A DNA stretch of 64,000 bases from an uncultured Ignavibacteriota bacterium (GCA_903884005.1 CAISDA010000083.1:124001-188000); one strand, 5' to 3'; shown: positions 1 to 7,891, counted from the first letter of the stretch. Numbers and translations are program-made. The notes: generated by a model not told the origin, from the sequence alone.

Positions 1-367
1 AATACGACATGGCGCGTTTATACCGGGCGCGTGCAATATACTTCGACAAGGGCATGGAGCGGATGAGCATATCGTATTCGGCAGCGGCAAGGATATATTC
101 GCTGCGCTGAAACCTCGACTCGCCGATATAGAATTGCGCGCCGTCGGCGACCGTGCTGCCTTGATATTGAACGGTGATCGTCTTAAATGCTTCTATCGCA
201 TCCAAATAATTTTCAGCGTCGTATTCGTGCATCGCTTTGGCGAACTGCATTTCGGAGGTGAGCACCTCTTCGCCCTTCGTGGCACTGCAGGATGAGACGG
301 CCAATGCCGCGCCTATGGTGATGATGACGACCGCTGCGAGAGTATAAATTCGATGTACTGCTGTCAT
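1..367 (-). CDS. bamD: BamD-like outer-membrane assembly lipoprotein (5' part)
   Basis: The gene begins at 367 and runs off the left edge of the window, so only the N-terminal 122 residues are visible. They start with a hydrophobic signal segment ending in VSSC, a plausible lipobox, followed by tetratricopeptide-like helices (the stretch YLDAIEAFKTI, then GESRFQRSEY and AAAEYDMLI). This is the arrangement of BamD/YfiO, the lipoprotein that works with BamA to insert beta-barrels into the outer membrane. The family call rests on the lipobox, the TPR pattern and the local spacing; another TPR lipoprotein cannot be excluded because the C-terminus is missing. It lies downstream of, and co-directional with, the CapA-like gene, 15 bases away. 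Confidence 0.75.
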   Translation of the reverse strand, partial: MTAVHRIYTLAAVVIITIGAALAVSSCSATKGEEVLTSEMQFAKAMHEYDAENYLDAIEAFKTITVQYQGSTVADGAQFYIGESRFQRSEYILAAAEYDMLIRSMPLSKYIARARYKRAMSY

Positions 368-382
368 AAGGGATAGTCTTTT

Positions 383-1426
383 TTATTGGAACTGCGTCAA
401 TGAAATGGTTGAATACCGCCGCATACGCGACAGGAGTTTCCCGCGCACACTCGCGTTGCTGATGTGTGCGGGCTGAAAACCGACTGCGACCGGAATGACC
501 CGGATCAGCGAGACCGTTGTTGCTCTGCCTATTTTTGAAAATTGAAATTCGACCCCGAAACTCACTTGCGTCCACTCGTTCTGGGGCTGATGGAATACAA
601 AGTTTCCCAGCGACGACACAATGTAGCGCCCACCGTACTCCTCGATGCCGTACGGAACGTGCGGATGATGTCCGAGCACGACCGCAGCTCCCTGCGCGAC
701 GCATGCATGCATGAATTGTTCCATGCGGTGCGAGGGGATATCCGCATACTCATCGCCGCCATGGACGCTCACAACGACGGCATCTGCTGCGGCGGCGGCT
801 TCCCGTATCTTCGGGAAGAGCCCTGCTGTATCGGTGGATGCAACATGCGCGCGCCACATCCGGCCGTTATTCATGATATCCGTTACGGCAAAGAACGCGA
901 AGTGTATCCCGTTTTTTTCGATCCACAGCGGCTCAAACACATGCTCCGGCGCCCTCGAGCTTCCGATATGGGCGATATTGGCCTCGTCGAGGTTGTCGAT
1001 CGTTTCCAACACCGCTCGTTCGCCGTAATCGTACGCATGATTGTTCGCCGTTGCAACGCACGTTATGCCCGCGCCGGACAACGTCGCCGCACCGAGCGGC
1101 GGGCCGGTGAAAATGTAATTGCTTGCCGGCGACTCGGTCTCGCCATGCTGCTCGGATAATGTGCTTTCCAGATTGACAAAAAAAATATCGGCGCTGTCTT
1201 CGCAAAATTTTTCGAACGGATACTGCACCGCGTCGTGCAGGATCTTTTGTCCGAGCGCGCGCCCCAAATTCACATCGCCGAATGCGAGAAGCGATGCCTG
1301 CAGGCTCGGCGCAGGCCTGGTGCGGCGCCTGACGACGCGGTCGGCCGAATTTGTTGTCGCATAAAAATATGACGCTGCACAGACCATGCCGCCGAACATC
1401 AGCAGCGCCGCGTTGTGTGTGCGCAT
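383..1426 (-). CDS. CapA-family metallophosphatase-fold protein
   Basis: 347 residues. An N-terminal hydrophobic anchor (about residues 6-24) is followed by a CapA/PgsA domain: GDVNLGR near residue 50, FVNLES near 85, NNHAYDYG near 128-135, a VHGG motif and LGHHPHV further on. These are the conserved metal-site motifs of the calcineurin-like CapA family, linked in Bacillus to poly-gamma-glutamate export and otherwise of unknown substrate. An open frame extends 29 codons upstream, but the ATG at 1426 is preferred because it places the hydrophobic anchor at the N-terminus and lies 5 bases after the stop of the preceding gene. No capB/capC partner is nearby, so a role in polyglutamate synthesis is not supported. 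Confidence 0.8.
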   Translation of the reverse strand: MRTHNAALLMFGGMVCAASYFYATTNSADRVVRRRTRPAPSLQASLLAFGDVNLGRALGQKILHDAVQYPFEKFCEDSADIFFVNLESTLSEQHGETESPASNYIFTGPPLGAATLSGAGITCVATANNHAYDYGERAVLETIDNLDEANIAHIGSSRAPEHVFEPLWIEKNGIHFAFFAVTDIMNNGRMWRAHVASTDTAGLFPKIREAAAAADAVVVSVHGGDEYADIPSHRMEQFMHACVAQGAAVVLGHHPHVPYGIEEYGGRYIVSSLGNFVFHQPQNEWTQVSFGVEFQFSKIGRATTVSLIRVIPVAVGFQPAHISNASVRGKLLSRMRRYSTISLTQFQ

Positions 1427-1431
1427 CAGCC

Positions 1432-2055
1432 TCAGCTCCGCACGGTAAAAAAGAGATAGATGGCGATGCCCGACGAGACCGTCAGTATCGCCGGCTCCAT
1501 GATCTTCTCCCACAACGACGGCCGGGGAGGTTCTCCTGAGGCCACGTGCTGCGCCGAAACGCTGAGCCTCGCGATCTGGTCGACGCTCACCGTATCGACG
1601 ACCGCACTGCGAACCGTGCGGACGAACACTATTTTTCCCGACGATTGCTGCTGCATTTCCAAACGCAGGGCAATACGCACGGTTCGTTCAGTTTTTTTTT
1701 CACCAAACCATCCGTCCCTGAATGCGGGACCGTAGCACACATTCACATCCTCGATGCCGAAGGTGATGGCCGTATCGGCAGCCGTTCCTTCTGCGTAGAC
1801 GGCGCCGCTGCGAGCCGCAGCCGCATCCATCAGGACGGAGCGAAAAAATACGGTCCGCTCGCCGCTGCTGAACGCGACGCGCACGCTCGATGCCCGTGTG
1901 ATGCCGCCGGCGCCGATGAGTGAATCTGCCGCCGTGCGGCATGCCTCGTCGAATACGCTCTTGTTGGGCCGCGCGCCGGTGTCTGATGTCTGCGCAATCG
2001 CCGTAAGGCACGTCACGGCGGCCGCGGCCGCGATCAGGAGAGTGCGGAGGCTCAT
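1432..2055 (-). CDS. secreted protein of unknown function with C-terminal membrane segment
   Basis: 207 residues from the ATG at 2055, chosen because it begins a clean signal peptide (MSLRTLLIAAAAAV, then a cut after AIAQ); the frame stays open to 2109. The middle contains a beta-rich stretch with FGIEDVNVCYGPAF and alternating hydrophobic strands, and the last 20 residues form a probable transmembrane helix. I do not recognise a family. It lies 5 bases upstream of the CapA-like gene and is probably co-transcribed with it. The 5' side carries copy A of the twin-hairpin repeat. Confidence 0.65.
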   Translation of the reverse strand: MSLRTLLIAAAAAVTCLTAIAQTSDTGARPNKSVFDEACRTAADSLIGAGGITRASSVRVAFSSGERTVFFRSVLMDAAAARSGAVYAEGTAADTAITFGIEDVNVCYGPAFRDGWFGEKKTERTVRIALRLEMQQQSSGKIVFVRTVRSAVVDTVSVDQIARLSVSAQHVASGEPPRPSLWEKIMEPAILTVSSGIAIYLFFTVRS

Positions 2056-2119
2056 GCGTCTATCCCCGAGAATGGTTGCTGTTGGTGAGGCTGTTTCGGT
2101 CGTCTTCATAGTTGCTTAT

Positions 2120-2233
2120 GAGCGCAGTCTGTTCTTCTGCAACGTTTTTTTTCTCGAACGTACCTCGCTGCCGTTTCATTGGCGCGCATGTCAGGCGAGC
2201 TGTTAGCTCGCCTGCACCGCTTCGCGGTGCAGC
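2120..2233. repeat. twin-hairpin dispersed repeat, copy A
   Basis: About 110 bases holding two abutting perfect hairpins: arms 2192-2201/2205-2214 with a GTT loop, and arms 2212-2220/2224-2232 with a TTC loop. The left part has TCTGTTC, TCTGC, a T-run, CGAA, CTCGCTGCC and TTGG in the same order and spacing as positions 32886-33003. Both copies lie between co-directional minus-strand genes, just upstream of a start codon. It may function as a transcript stabiliser or terminator, but the shared unpaired left half argues for a mobile or REP-like unit. Confidence 0.7.
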
Positions 2234-3094
2234 TTACTTGTGAGAATCGCGATCCAACTGAATCCGGTCCAATTGCTGCACTGTCAAATGCATGTCTTCG
2301 TCTATCACGTGGCGCGAAAATCTCCGCGCCCGCCTCACTTCATTCTCGCTGATGGACGCCTGAATCATGTCCTCATCGAATAATTTCGCCTGCGCAAGGA
2401 TGTCGCCCGCCGGGCTCACAATGTGCGATCCGCCCCAAAAATTCACGCCGTCTTCAACGCCGACCCGGTTGCAGTAGACGACATACGAACTGAGCAGGCG
2501 CGCGTAGGTCTTATGATGTTCGTAATTGAGCGCGAGCGCCGGCAGCATCGGCGACTGGCCTGAGATGCGCGTCGGGCTGGCGGCAAGGCAAATGAGTATC
2601 TCCGCGCCGTCCTGCGCAAGCACGTAGGGCAGCGACATATGCCACATGTCCTCGCAAATAAGAATGCCGAGCCGGCCATGGCGCGACGGAAAGCAGCGCG
2701 CGCTGCTGCCCCGCGAGAAGTACCGCATCTCTTCGAACATGCCGTAGGTGGGCGGATAGATCTTCCGGTGCGCCGCAGAGACCACGCCGTCTTCAAAGAC
2801 GAAGGCCGAATTATACATGCCGAAATTGTCCGCCTCTTCAACAGCCCCGAGGATGATCGTGGCCTGAGAACTGAGATTGATCAGTTCCTCGAACAGTTCC
2901 TGCTTCCTCGCGCGCACTGCCACATCCCAATTCAGATCGCGCACCGTGTAGCCGGTCAGGCTCAGTTCCGGAAAAACGACGATCGCTGCGCCGCTGTCGA
3001 TCGCCTTCCGGACAGCGATGCAGTGGTTCGCCACATTCGTTTTCAGATCCCCGACCGCTGCATCGACCTGTGCTACCGCTAGTGTGCAATTCAT
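2234..3094 (-). CDS. nitrilase-superfamily amidohydrolase, NadE-glutaminase-like
   Basis: 286 residues. The complete nitrilase catalytic triad is visible: Glu43 in FPELSLTGY, Lys111 in HRKIYPP and Cys147 in ICEDMWH. The ICEDMW context resembles the glutamine amidotransferase domain of NAD synthetase, but no synthetase domain follows, so this is a free-standing carbon-nitrogen hydrolase with unknown amide substrate. The start at ATG 3094 is chosen over an in-frame TTG at 3106. The gene ends a minus-strand run led by lemA, 12 bases after the TPM gene, which suggests co-expression. Confidence 0.85.
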   Translation of the reverse strand: MNCTLAVAQVDAAVGDLKTNVANHCIAVRKAIDSGAAIVVFPELSLTGYTVRDLNWDVAVRARKQELFEELINLSSQATIILGAVEEADNFGMYNSAFVFEDGVVSAAHRKIYPPTYGMFEEMRYFSRGSSARCFPSRHGRLGILICEDMWHMSLPYVLAQDGAEILICLAASPTRISGQSPMLPALALNYEHHKTYARLLSSYVVYCNRVGVEDGVNFWGGSHIVSPAGDILAQAKLFDEDMIQASISENEVRRARRFSRHVIDEDMHLTVQQLDRIQLDRDSHK

Positions 3095-3106
3095 GCTGAA
3101 CGCCAA

Positions 3107-3553
3107 TTATGAGAATGAAACATCATTCGAGAGTTCGTTGGTATCGCCGTCGGCGACCGGAAATTCTTTTGCGAGAAGCATGCCGATCTCCCGAATGGCA
3201 TAACAGATCCCCTCGCAGAACTTCGCCGTTTTAAAATGACGGGACATCGTCTCTGCAAGCGCATCCCAGTATTCCTGGTGTATCTTCTTGTGTATGCCCT
3301 CATCGGCAACGATATGGAACGCACGGTCGCCAATGCAGAGGAAGATCAACACGCCGGTTTTATCTTTCGTTTCGTGCATGCCCAGCGCGTGGAAATGCCT
3401 GAGGGCCAGGTCGTGGACCGGCAGGCGCCGTTCGCGCCAGCTCCGCCTGGCGTGGATGTTCACTCTGATCTCGCCGCTGGTGGCCTCTTCAGCCTCGGCA
3501 ATCGTTGCCGCTACGCGGCGAAGTTCTTCTTCTGTCAACAGTTTTTTTGCCAC
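3107..3553 (-). CDS. TPM-domain protein, soluble form
   Basis: 148 residues with no signal peptide. The sequence LTEEELRRVAATIAEAEEATSGEIRV opens a TPM (DUF477) domain, continued by the strand motif KTGVLIFLCIGDRAFHIVADEGI. TPM domains occur in chloroplast photosystem II maintenance proteins and in bacterial YgcG-type membrane proteins; some have phosphatase activity, but the bacterial role is unsettled. This copy lacks the membrane segment and Gly-rich tail of the paralogue at 4299-5069, so the operon has one exported and one cytoplasmic TPM protein. The start lies 12 bases after the response regulator stop. Confidence 0.8.
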   Translation of the reverse strand: MAKKLLTEEELRRVAATIAEAEEATSGEIRVNIHARRSWRERRLPVHDLALRHFHALGMHETKDKTGVLIFLCIGDRAFHIVADEGIHKKIHQEYWDALAETMSRHFKTAKFCEGICYAIREIGMLLAKEFPVADGDTNELSNDVSFS

Positions 3554-3565
3554 GGGGTTCGCCGG

Positions 3566-4237
3566 TTATGAGAGATCGAGCATTCGTATGTTTTTAACAT
3601 ACTCAACGGTTTTATCTTCTTTCAACGTTTTGAGCTTATCGAGCTTTGTCTGCATCCGTTCGATATTGTCACGGATGATGCGCAGATACGACGCCATGTC
3701 ACGCATTGCAAAACTTTTCTGCAACTCCTGTATATCATTCGCCATGATCGCAATCGGTTCGATAAGATTTTTGCTGATATCGAACACCATTTCCTGGATC
3801 GCTTCCAGGCGGTTCGTGCTCACCTCAAGCGTTGTGAGCTCCTGGCGAAGTTTGTTGCGTCCGATAACATTGTAGACGGATTTGACGAGCGTTTGTGCCG
3901 TTAAATTTTCTTTTACCAAATAATTATGGACGCCGAGTTTCATCGCCTCGACCGCCAGCCGGAATTCCTTGATCACAGTGATGAAGATCACCGGAATGTA
4001 GACGCCATTCTCGATCATGGTCCTCATCAACGCGTCGCCGTTCATGCCGGGGAGATAATAATCCAGCAGTATGATATCGAATGACGCATTATCCTTCAGG
4101 GCCGCCAATGCAGAGGATGCGTCGCTGCATGCCGTTATGGTGAAGAGCGATCGGCCGCTGTGTATGAGAAACATCTCAACCAGGCGGATAAATTGCGGAT
4201 CATCGTCCACAAGGAGTATCTTAATCGGATCTGTCAT
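3566..4237 (-). CDS. response regulator with DHp-like C-terminal helices
   Basis: 223 residues from ATG 4237, preceded by a GAAGGA ribosome site; the frame stays open far upstream but only through low-complexity DNA antisense to the neighbour's Gly-rich tail. Residues 4-125 are a receiver: DDD at 11-13, phospho-acceptor Asp59 in LLDYYLP, and the Lys of YLVKE. After it comes about 95 residues of helix resembling the dimerisation region of histidine kinases (EMVFDISKNLIEPIAIM), but without the phospho-accepting His. The output is unknown; it could act by dimerising with a partner. It sits inside the lemA/TPM operon. Confidence 0.82.
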   Translation of the reverse strand: MTDPIKILLVDDDPQFIRLVEMFLIHSGRSLFTITACSDASSALAALKDNASFDIILLDYYLPGMNGDALMRTMIENGVYIPVIFITVIKEFRLAVEAMKLGVHNYLVKENLTAQTLVKSVYNVIGRNKLRQELTTLEVSTNRLEAIQEMVFDISKNLIEPIAIMANDIQELQKSFAMRDMASYLRIIRDNIERMQTKLDKLKTLKEDKTVEYVKNIRMLDLS

Positions 4238-4298
4238 TGTCTTTTTCCTTCTGTCATTTTTCGCAACTCGGTCATGCCACACCAGGCGGTACCGTGAA

Positions 4299-5069
4299 TC
4301 ACCAACTTCCGCTCGCGCCCCCCCCGCCGAACGAACCGCCTCCCGCCGACCATCCTCCGCCCCCCCCGCCTCCGCTAAATCCGCCACCGCCAAATCCGCC
4401 TCCGCCGAATCCGCCACCCCACCATGACGACGAACGATACCCGCGTCCGTTGATCGCGTACTGGCTGCCACCGCGCAATAACGACATCAGCACCGATCCC
4501 ACCACAAACAGCACCAGGAGTACGGCAAACGGTCCCGATCCCTTTTTCGACTTTCTGCCGGTACCGGTGTACTCACCGCGCGTCGCAAGCTCGATCGAAT
4601 TGACGGCGGCGGCGATTCCTTCGAAGTACTGGCCCTCTTTAAAGCGCGGCCGCATTTCATTCCGGATGATCTGATCGCTCAACGCGTCCGGCAGGACTCC
4701 CTCGAGTCCATACCCGACCTCGATGCCGATCTTCCGGTCCTCTTTTACGACAAGCAGAAGAACCCCGTTGTCACGGCCATGCTGCCCGATCATGTTTTGT
4801 TTCAACAACCCAATGCTGAATTCGCGAATATCCGCATCGCCAAGACTCGGTATGATCACAATGGCAATTTGATTCGATGTGCTGTCTTCAAAGCGCCGCA
4901 CCTCGCGTGTCAACGCCGCAACTTCCGCCGGCGCCAGTGTCGAGGTCGCATCGTAGACCGGCGATGTCAATTTCGGAATTGCCACAGTCTGCGCCGATGC
5001 GGCAACTGCGGCGCACGCCAGCAGCACGAGGGCAAAAGTGCACCAGTATCGATATTTCAGAGGAAGCAT
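4299..5069 (-). CDS. YgcG-type TPM-domain membrane protein
   Basis: 256 residues: signal peptide (about 1-26, ending SAQ), TPM domain (about 38-160, with DNGVLLLVVKEDRKIGIEVGYGLEG), one transmembrane helix (about 182-200), then a tail of Gly/Ser/Trp repeats of GGGGF type ending in SGSW. This is the usual layout of YgcG-family proteins, which are commonly paired with LemA. The start is one base after the lemA stop, so the two are almost certainly translated from one message. The Gly-rich tail explains the extreme C-run composition of the plus strand around 4310-4420. Confidence 0.88.
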   Translation of the reverse strand: MLPLKYRYWCTFALVLLACAAVAASAQTVAIPKLTSPVYDATSTLAPAEVAALTREVRRFEDSTSNQIAIVIIPSLGDADIREFSIGLLKQNMIGQHGRDNGVLLLVVKEDRKIGIEVGYGLEGVLPDALSDQIIRNEMRPRFKEGQYFEGIAAAVNSIELATRGEYTGTGRKSKKGSGPFAVLLVLFVVGSVLMSLLRGGSQYAINGRGYRSSSWWGGGFGGGGFGGGGFSGGGGGGGWSAGGGSFGGGGASGSW

Positions 5070-5070
5070 A

Positions 5071-5679
5071 TTAGAATTTCACCTTCGGTGCGGATTCTGC
5101 GCCGGCTTGTGCCTGGAAGTACGGCCGTGCAGCAAAGCCGCCGAATCCTGCGATCAATGATGTCGGAATGGTTTTGATTCGTGTGTTATAGAGCTGCACC
5201 ACTTCATTGAACCGCTTGCGTTCAACGGCGATGCGGTTCTCAGTGCCTTCAAGCTGCGCCTGCAGCTGCAGGAAATTTTCGTTCGCTTTGAGGTTCGGAT
5301 AATTTTCTGAAACCGCCATGAGACGGGTCAGCGCGGACGACAACTCGCCCTGCGCCTTCTCGAACATCTGGAAGGACTGGGGATTCTTCAACACTTCGGG
5401 CGAAATGACCATCTGTCCGACTTTTGCGCGCGCATTGGTGACGTTCTCCAACGTTTCCTTTTCATGTGTTGCATACCCCTTCACCGTTTCAACCAGGTTC
5501 GGGATGAGATCGAACCGACGCTGATACTGATTCTGCACCTGCGACCAGGCACCGTTGACGGATTCGTCCAACGCCACAAGACCGTTATACGTGCGCACGC
5601 CCCACATGATTGTCATGATACCCAGCAGAATAATGCCGCCCACGACTGCAAGCGCGATAATAAGTCCTTTGCTTTTCAT
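5071..5679 (-). CDS. lemA: LemA family protein
   Basis: 202 residues: an N-terminal transmembrane helix (about 5-27), then the LemA helical domain with YNGLVALDESVNGAWSQV, NQYQRRFDLIPNLVETVKGY and the conserved helix EKETLENVTNAR. LemA proteins are inner-membrane proteins with a soluble helical bundle; their function is not established, although they usually occur with TPM proteins, as here. An AAGGAGA ribosome site stands about 10 bases upstream of the ATG. This is the first gene of a five-gene minus-strand run: lemA, TPM/YgcG, response regulator, soluble TPM, nitrilase. Confidence 0.92.
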   Translation of the reverse strand: MKSKGLIIALAVVGGIILLGIMTIMWGVRTYNGLVALDESVNGAWSQVQNQYQRRFDLIPNLVETVKGYATHEKETLENVTNARAKVGQMVISPEVLKNPQSFQMFEKAQGELSSALTRLMAVSENYPNLKANENFLQLQAQLEGTENRIAVERKRFNEVVQLYNTRIKTIPTSLIAGFGGFAARPYFQAQAGAESAPKVKF

Positions 5680-5829
5680 TCGAGATTGTCTCCTTATAAG
5701 ATTATACTTCAGATGATACTCTAAAAATAGGCAAACATCGATTCAAAAACAAGGAATGATATTAAATGATGGCGAGCACGAGTGTCGTGAAAAAACCATC
5801 GGCGAATTCCATTTTTTTTCGGTAGGATA

Positions 5830-5858
5830 TTGCATTGTGGCGGGAGATTTCGTATGTT
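5830..5858 (+). promoter_or_regulatory. sigma-70-like promoter of tRNA-Leu
   Basis: A TTGCAT -35 box at 5830-5835 and a TATGTT -10 box at 5853-5858 are separated by 17 bases. The predicted transcript start, near 5865, lies about 19 bases before the mature tRNA. Confidence 0.55.
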
Positions 5859-5883
5859 ATTGTCGAAGTTGTTCATTTGCACC

Positions 5884-5966
5884 GCCCGAATGGTGAAATG
5901 GCAGACACACTGTCTTCAGGAGGCAGCGCCCGTGAGGGCATGGGAGTTCAAGTCTCCCTTCGGGCA
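5884..5966 (+). tRNA. tRNA-Leu, anticodon CAG
   Basis: The acceptor arm GCCCGAA (5884-5890) pairs with TTCGGGC (5959-5965), followed by discriminator A. The D-arm, a 5-bp anticodon stem CTGTC/GGCAG with loop TTCAGGA (anticodon CAG), a long variable arm (CGCCCGTGAGGGCAT region) and the T-arm GGGAGTTCAAGTCTCCC are all present. The long variable arm and the anticodon agree on leucine, reading CUG. The 3' CCA is not encoded. Confidence 0.95.
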
Positions 5967-6011
5967 CTCTCGTTCGAGAGCATTACGACCCAGAATATGA
6001 TTGGTACAATG

Positions 6012-6045
6012 AAAATGGCGACGCTTCATGAAGCGTCGCCATTTT
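6012..6045. terminator. strong intrinsic terminator after tRNA-Leu
   Basis: A perfect 15-bp stem (6012-6026 with 6031-6045) around a CATG loop, flanked by A-runs on the left and T-runs on the right. It can work in both directions, ending the tRNA transcript on the plus strand and the HEAT-repeat gene on the minus strand. Confidence 0.9.
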
Positions 6046-6115
6046 TATTTCACCCTGCCCCAGACGCTCACACCGGAACGTCTCACTACCCCGCTCCCTG
6101 CCATCTGTGATGCAT

Positions 6116-6568
6116 TTACCGTTCCGCATTATACCGCAGCGGCAACTCGAATTTTTCACCGCTTGCCGATATCAATGAGCGGCAGAATTGCGCAACATCC
6201 ATATTGCCGTTTCCTTTCGCCGCAAATTCGAGCGCTTCAAACGCCTCAGGCTCTCCCAGCCGTGCAAGGGCCAGTGCGGCGGCCAAACGGGCCACTTCAT
6301 TCTTATCGGAATTCAACATGTCGGTCAGCGGACCCATGGCGCCTTCCATATGATATTCGCCAATATTGTTGGCGGCAGAGATGCGAACACCGATGTTATC
6401 CGATTTCAAATCCTTCACATAATTATACTCGACATTCTTCCAATTTATCCATTTGCCTGGTTTCGTTTTATGTGCATTCTCAAACGAGTCATTGGCGAAT
6501 GCCGGTGTCGAGACCGCGATTGCAGTTGCAAAGGCAGTCAGGACGCAGAACAGCGTTCGGATATTCAT
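6116..6568 (-). CDS. secreted HEAT-repeat protein
   Basis: 150 residues with a signal peptide ending at AFA (about residue 25). The mature part holds at least two HEAT-like helical repeats, seen in VRISAANNIGEY...GPLTDMLNSD and VARLAAALALARLGEPEAFEAL. Such repeats serve as protein-binding scaffolds; no partner can be named. It is a single minus-strand gene between the tRNA terminator and the propeller pseudogene. I see no operon partner. Confidence 0.75.
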   Translation of the reverse strand: MNIRTLFCVLTAFATAIAVSTPAFANDSFENAHKTKPGKWINWKNVEYNYVKDLKSDNIGVRISAANNIGEYHMEGAMGPLTDMLNSDKNEVARLAAALALARLGEPEAFEALEFAAKGNGNMDVAQFCRSLISASGEKFELPLRYNAER

Positions 6569-6691
6569 AACTCCTCCTCAATGGATCATTGCATTGATGC
6601 GCTACAACAGGCTTCAGTACAAATATACCGGAGGAGCATTTCATTTGTTACACATTTGGGACGAATTGACGGATCCGAGGGACGAAATTCT

Positions 6692-7518
6692 CTACAGCGG
6701 GGTGCCGAATACCTGCATGAACTTTTCGTGATATGTGCGGCTCATGGTGACCGCTGCATCCGTTTTCATAATGATTTTGTATTTGCCGTTAAACCATGGA
6801 TGCATTTCCTTGATTCGGTCGATGTTGACAACGGTGCTGCGGTGCACCCTGATAAATTTTTGGGGATCGAGTTTTTTCACAACCTCGGTGAGCGTGTCGC
6901 GGAGCACATGCGTTGTATGCGGTCCGCAATGCAATACACTCCTCCGTGGCCTCCCAGCCACAGGCGGCGGTGTCTGTCGAAACAAATATCCCTGATCGCA
7001 CCCCGTATCGCCTTCGTGTGCGTGAAGACGGGAACGAACACCCCGTTCTCCAGCCGCAAGAGGTCGCCGTCATTATTCCCGCCCCAGATCACTCCATCGT
7101 CATCCTCGACGGACACCCACACGATGTGCGAGACGCCGTCGACGCGGAATGTTGAAAAAGTGCTGTTCGACAAGCAATTGACGCCCCCCCCCCTTGTGCC
7201 GATCCACAGGGTGCTGTCGGATGACAACAAGAGGGAAAAGATTTGATTGCCAAGAAGCGCGGGGGTCGTGCGTGTAGTGAAGATGGTGAACAACTGCCCG
7301 TCGAAACGTGCGAGTCCGTCATCAGTGCCGAACCAGAGATATCCGTCGGGAGATTGTACGATAGCGTGAACGGAATTCGACGGCAATCCGTCCTTCTTCA
7401 TCCATACGCGATGGCGATATTTATTGATTTCCTTTGCTGGGTCCAACCCCGCCGACACGAAAGGGGCGGCACCGAGACAAGAGAAAATCACCGACACGAA
7501 GAGCAATCGCAGGTTCAT
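6692..7518 (-). pseudogene. two-component propeller / LytTR regulator, internally deleted and frameshifted
   Basis: Reading from 7518, a signal peptide and three to four Reg_prop beta-propeller repeats are clear (VWMKKDGLPSNSVHAIVQS, GYLWFGTDDGLARFDG, LWIGTRGGGVNCL, RLWLGGHGGVYC). At about 6920 that frame degenerates, and another frame, from about 6935 to 6692, encodes the C-terminal half of a LytTR DNA-binding domain (HVLRDTLTEVVKKLDPQKFIRVHRSTVVNIDRI). Intact relatives carry a dozen or more propeller repeats, a Y_Y_Y domain and a membrane helix between these parts, usually many hundreds of residues. One deletion plus frameshift explains the joint. A G10 run (C10 at 7184-7193 on the plus strand) lies in the propeller part. 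Confidence 0.82.
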
Positions 7519-7594
7519 CCTCCCTCCGTGCTAATTCTTTGCCGGAATGTTCTCACCGACATTCAATGGTACGCAATAATGTACTCATTGTAAA

Positions 7595-7627
7595 TCAATA
7601 GTGTCAATAGTGTCAATAGCGTATTGA
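7595..7627. repeat. three 9-bp direct repeats plus inverted half-site
   Basis: TCAATAGTG at 7595-7603 and 7604-7612 and TCAATAGCG at 7613-7621 are followed at once by TATTGA (7622-7627), making a perfect TCAATA-GCG-TATTGA palindrome. The array ends 7 bases before a -35 box and is a candidate binding site for a regulator of the small gene at 7715. Confidence 0.6.
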
Positions 7628-7634
7628 CCGGGTC

Positions 7635-7664
7635 TTGACATCGTCGGTGATTCGGATGTATCTT
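7635..7664 (+). promoter_or_regulatory. sigma-70-like promoter of the 58-residue protein
   Basis: TTGACA at 7635-7640 and TATCTT at 7659-7664 have an 18-base spacer. The predicted start near 7671 gives a leader of about 44 bases to the ATG at 7715. Confidence 0.55.
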
Positions 7665-7714
7665 ATATGATCATAACCGTCCGCTTCATGCACAAGCACC
7701 GGAATGAAAGAGTC

Positions 7715-7891
7715 ATGGATGTCAAGATCGAAAACGGAAAACTTCTCATCAGTATCGAGCTGCAGGAACCAACGCCGAGCGCATCGGGAAAAACCCTTGT
7801 TGTGGCAACGACGCATGGCAATATGGCGACCGATTGTGTGATCAATGGAAAGAACGTCGTCATCGGCCTGAACGCCTATATCAAGAAATGA
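7715..7891 (+). CDS. small conserved-looking protein of unknown function
   Basis: 58 residues. The frame is open from 7667, but ATG 7715 is chosen: it follows a GAAAGAG ribosome-like site and a plausible leader, and the upstream codons would overlap the predicted transcript start. The sequence has two beta-like halves (DVKIENGKLLISIEL and GKTLVVATTHGNM...INGKNVVIGLNAYIKK) with a PTPSASGKT linker. From memory it resembles short unannotated bacterial proteins with the same SGKTLVVA and NAYIKK motifs; I know no function. It has its own promoter with iterated upstream motifs. Confidence 0.6.
   Translation: MDVKIENGKLLISIELQEPTPSASGKTLVVATTHGNMATDCVINGKNVVIGLNAYIKK

Noticed and set aside
4240-4430. 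Pro-rich plus-strand frame and C-rich repeats
   Set aside because: This is the opposite strand of the Gly-rich tail of the YgcG-type protein, not an independent repeat or gene.
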